The notes beneath the pieces are model-generated. The model was not told where the DNA came from. It did no database searches and saw only the letters and a program-made list of their open reading frames with translations. A DNA stretch of 5,019 nt from Lachnospiraceae bacterium. Lineage in GTDB: Bacteria; Bacillota_A; Clostridia; Lachnospirales; Lachnospiraceae. The stretch covers positions 1 through 5,019 of the forward strand of contig JAGCZE010000141.1 in the NCBI GenBank assembly GCA_017960415.1, read 5' to 3'. Shown here piece after piece: positions 4,805 through 5,019 of the stretch (position 1 is the first letter of the stretch; each line of letters opens with the position of its first letter). The position numbers and the translations under genes were made by a program.

Positions 4805-5019
4805 CTATAACCTTTTTAACAGCTTCTTTACGTCACTTTCTGTCAACCCGGTCCTGGAATCTGTAAGGAACAGATGAGGCGTGGCCGCTCCCCGGTCGAA
4901 CAGGCTCTGATCATCATCAAGGATAATATATCTGTCCGCGGGATGCCTGCGCAGGTAATGTTCTATCTCCCTCGTCCGGCTCCCGTCAGTCGCTGCGCCT
5001 GTCCGGTCAAGTTCTTATA
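4805..5019 (-). pseudogene. HAD-like hydrolase domain, C-terminal part, partial or frameshifted
   Basis: The frame ending in TAG at 4805 encodes, from the right, RTREIEHYLRRH, then RYIILDDDQSLFD, then FLTDSRTGLTESDVKKLLKRL in effect. The RG/RT-x-EI helix, the ILDDD motif and the D..GLTE tail match the end of small HAD-superfamily proteins such as those described with RNA-repair enzymes; the acidic DDD is the usual HAD motif IV that holds Mg2+. The N-terminal DxD nucleophile must lie beyond base 5019. Going upstream, this frame hits TAA at 5017-5015 with no ATG, GTG or TTG before the conserved part. Adding one base there would give a natural YKELDRTG reading, so a single-base deletion or sequence error is plausible. 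Type is therefore given as pseudogene; it may simply be a gene with a sequencing error at the window edge. Confidence 0.6.

Noticed and set aside
1..5019. CRISPR array, tRNA, rRNA, IS element or attachment site
   Set aside because: I looked for regularly spaced repeats, cloverleaf-like sequences, transposase motifs and flanking direct repeats and saw none; the Csx-like gene is the only CRISPR-related hint.

Overview
The window reads as a compact, one-strand stretch of a mobile or integrative element from a clostridial (Lachnospiraceae-like) Firmicute. The support is a VirD4/TraG-type coupling ATPase very close to the version common in clostridial conjugative elements, an XRE regulator of the type those elements carry, strong AGGAGG ribosome sites, and moderate GC content. 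The taxonomic call is inference from protein style; no rRNA, tRNA, integrase or attachment site is present. All convincing genes are on the minus strand, so transcription runs from high to low coordinates.

In order of transcription: (1) the C-terminal part of a HAD-like phosphatase domain (5019-4805), whose frame meets a stop at the window edge; (2) a calcineurin-like metallophosphoesterase (4774-4238); (3) a soluble protein that joins a MotA-like cytoplasmic segment to a FliG C-terminal-like torque domain (4215-3181); (4) an accessory ClpP serine protease with an intact Ser-His-Asp triad (3078-2476), probably with its own promoter; (5) a possible 25-residue micro-ORF exactly filling the gap (2479-2402); (6) a VirD4/TraG-like ATPase without membrane helices (2400-1156); (7) a 180-bp control region with two near-identical inverted operator-like sites and two candidate promoters; (8) an XRE repressor (975-616); (9) a 126-residue Rossmann-like protein resembling small CRISPR-associated (Csx-type) proteins (501-121); and (10) the start of a one-helix membrane protein (120-1).

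The HAD and metallophosphoesterase genes could act together on phosphate ends or nucleotides. ClpP and VirD4 are packed tightly and may be co-expressed in conjugation. The XRE gene probably represses itself through the paired sites and may also control the two genes after it. The two most unusual items are the MotA/FliG chimera, which retains the charged surface residues of a flagellar rotor but has no membrane segment, and the Csx-like gene next to a small membrane protein without any CRISPR array or cas gene in view. There is no gene-free stretch longer than 300 bases. The longest gaps are 976-1155, 502-615 and 3079-3180, each covered below.
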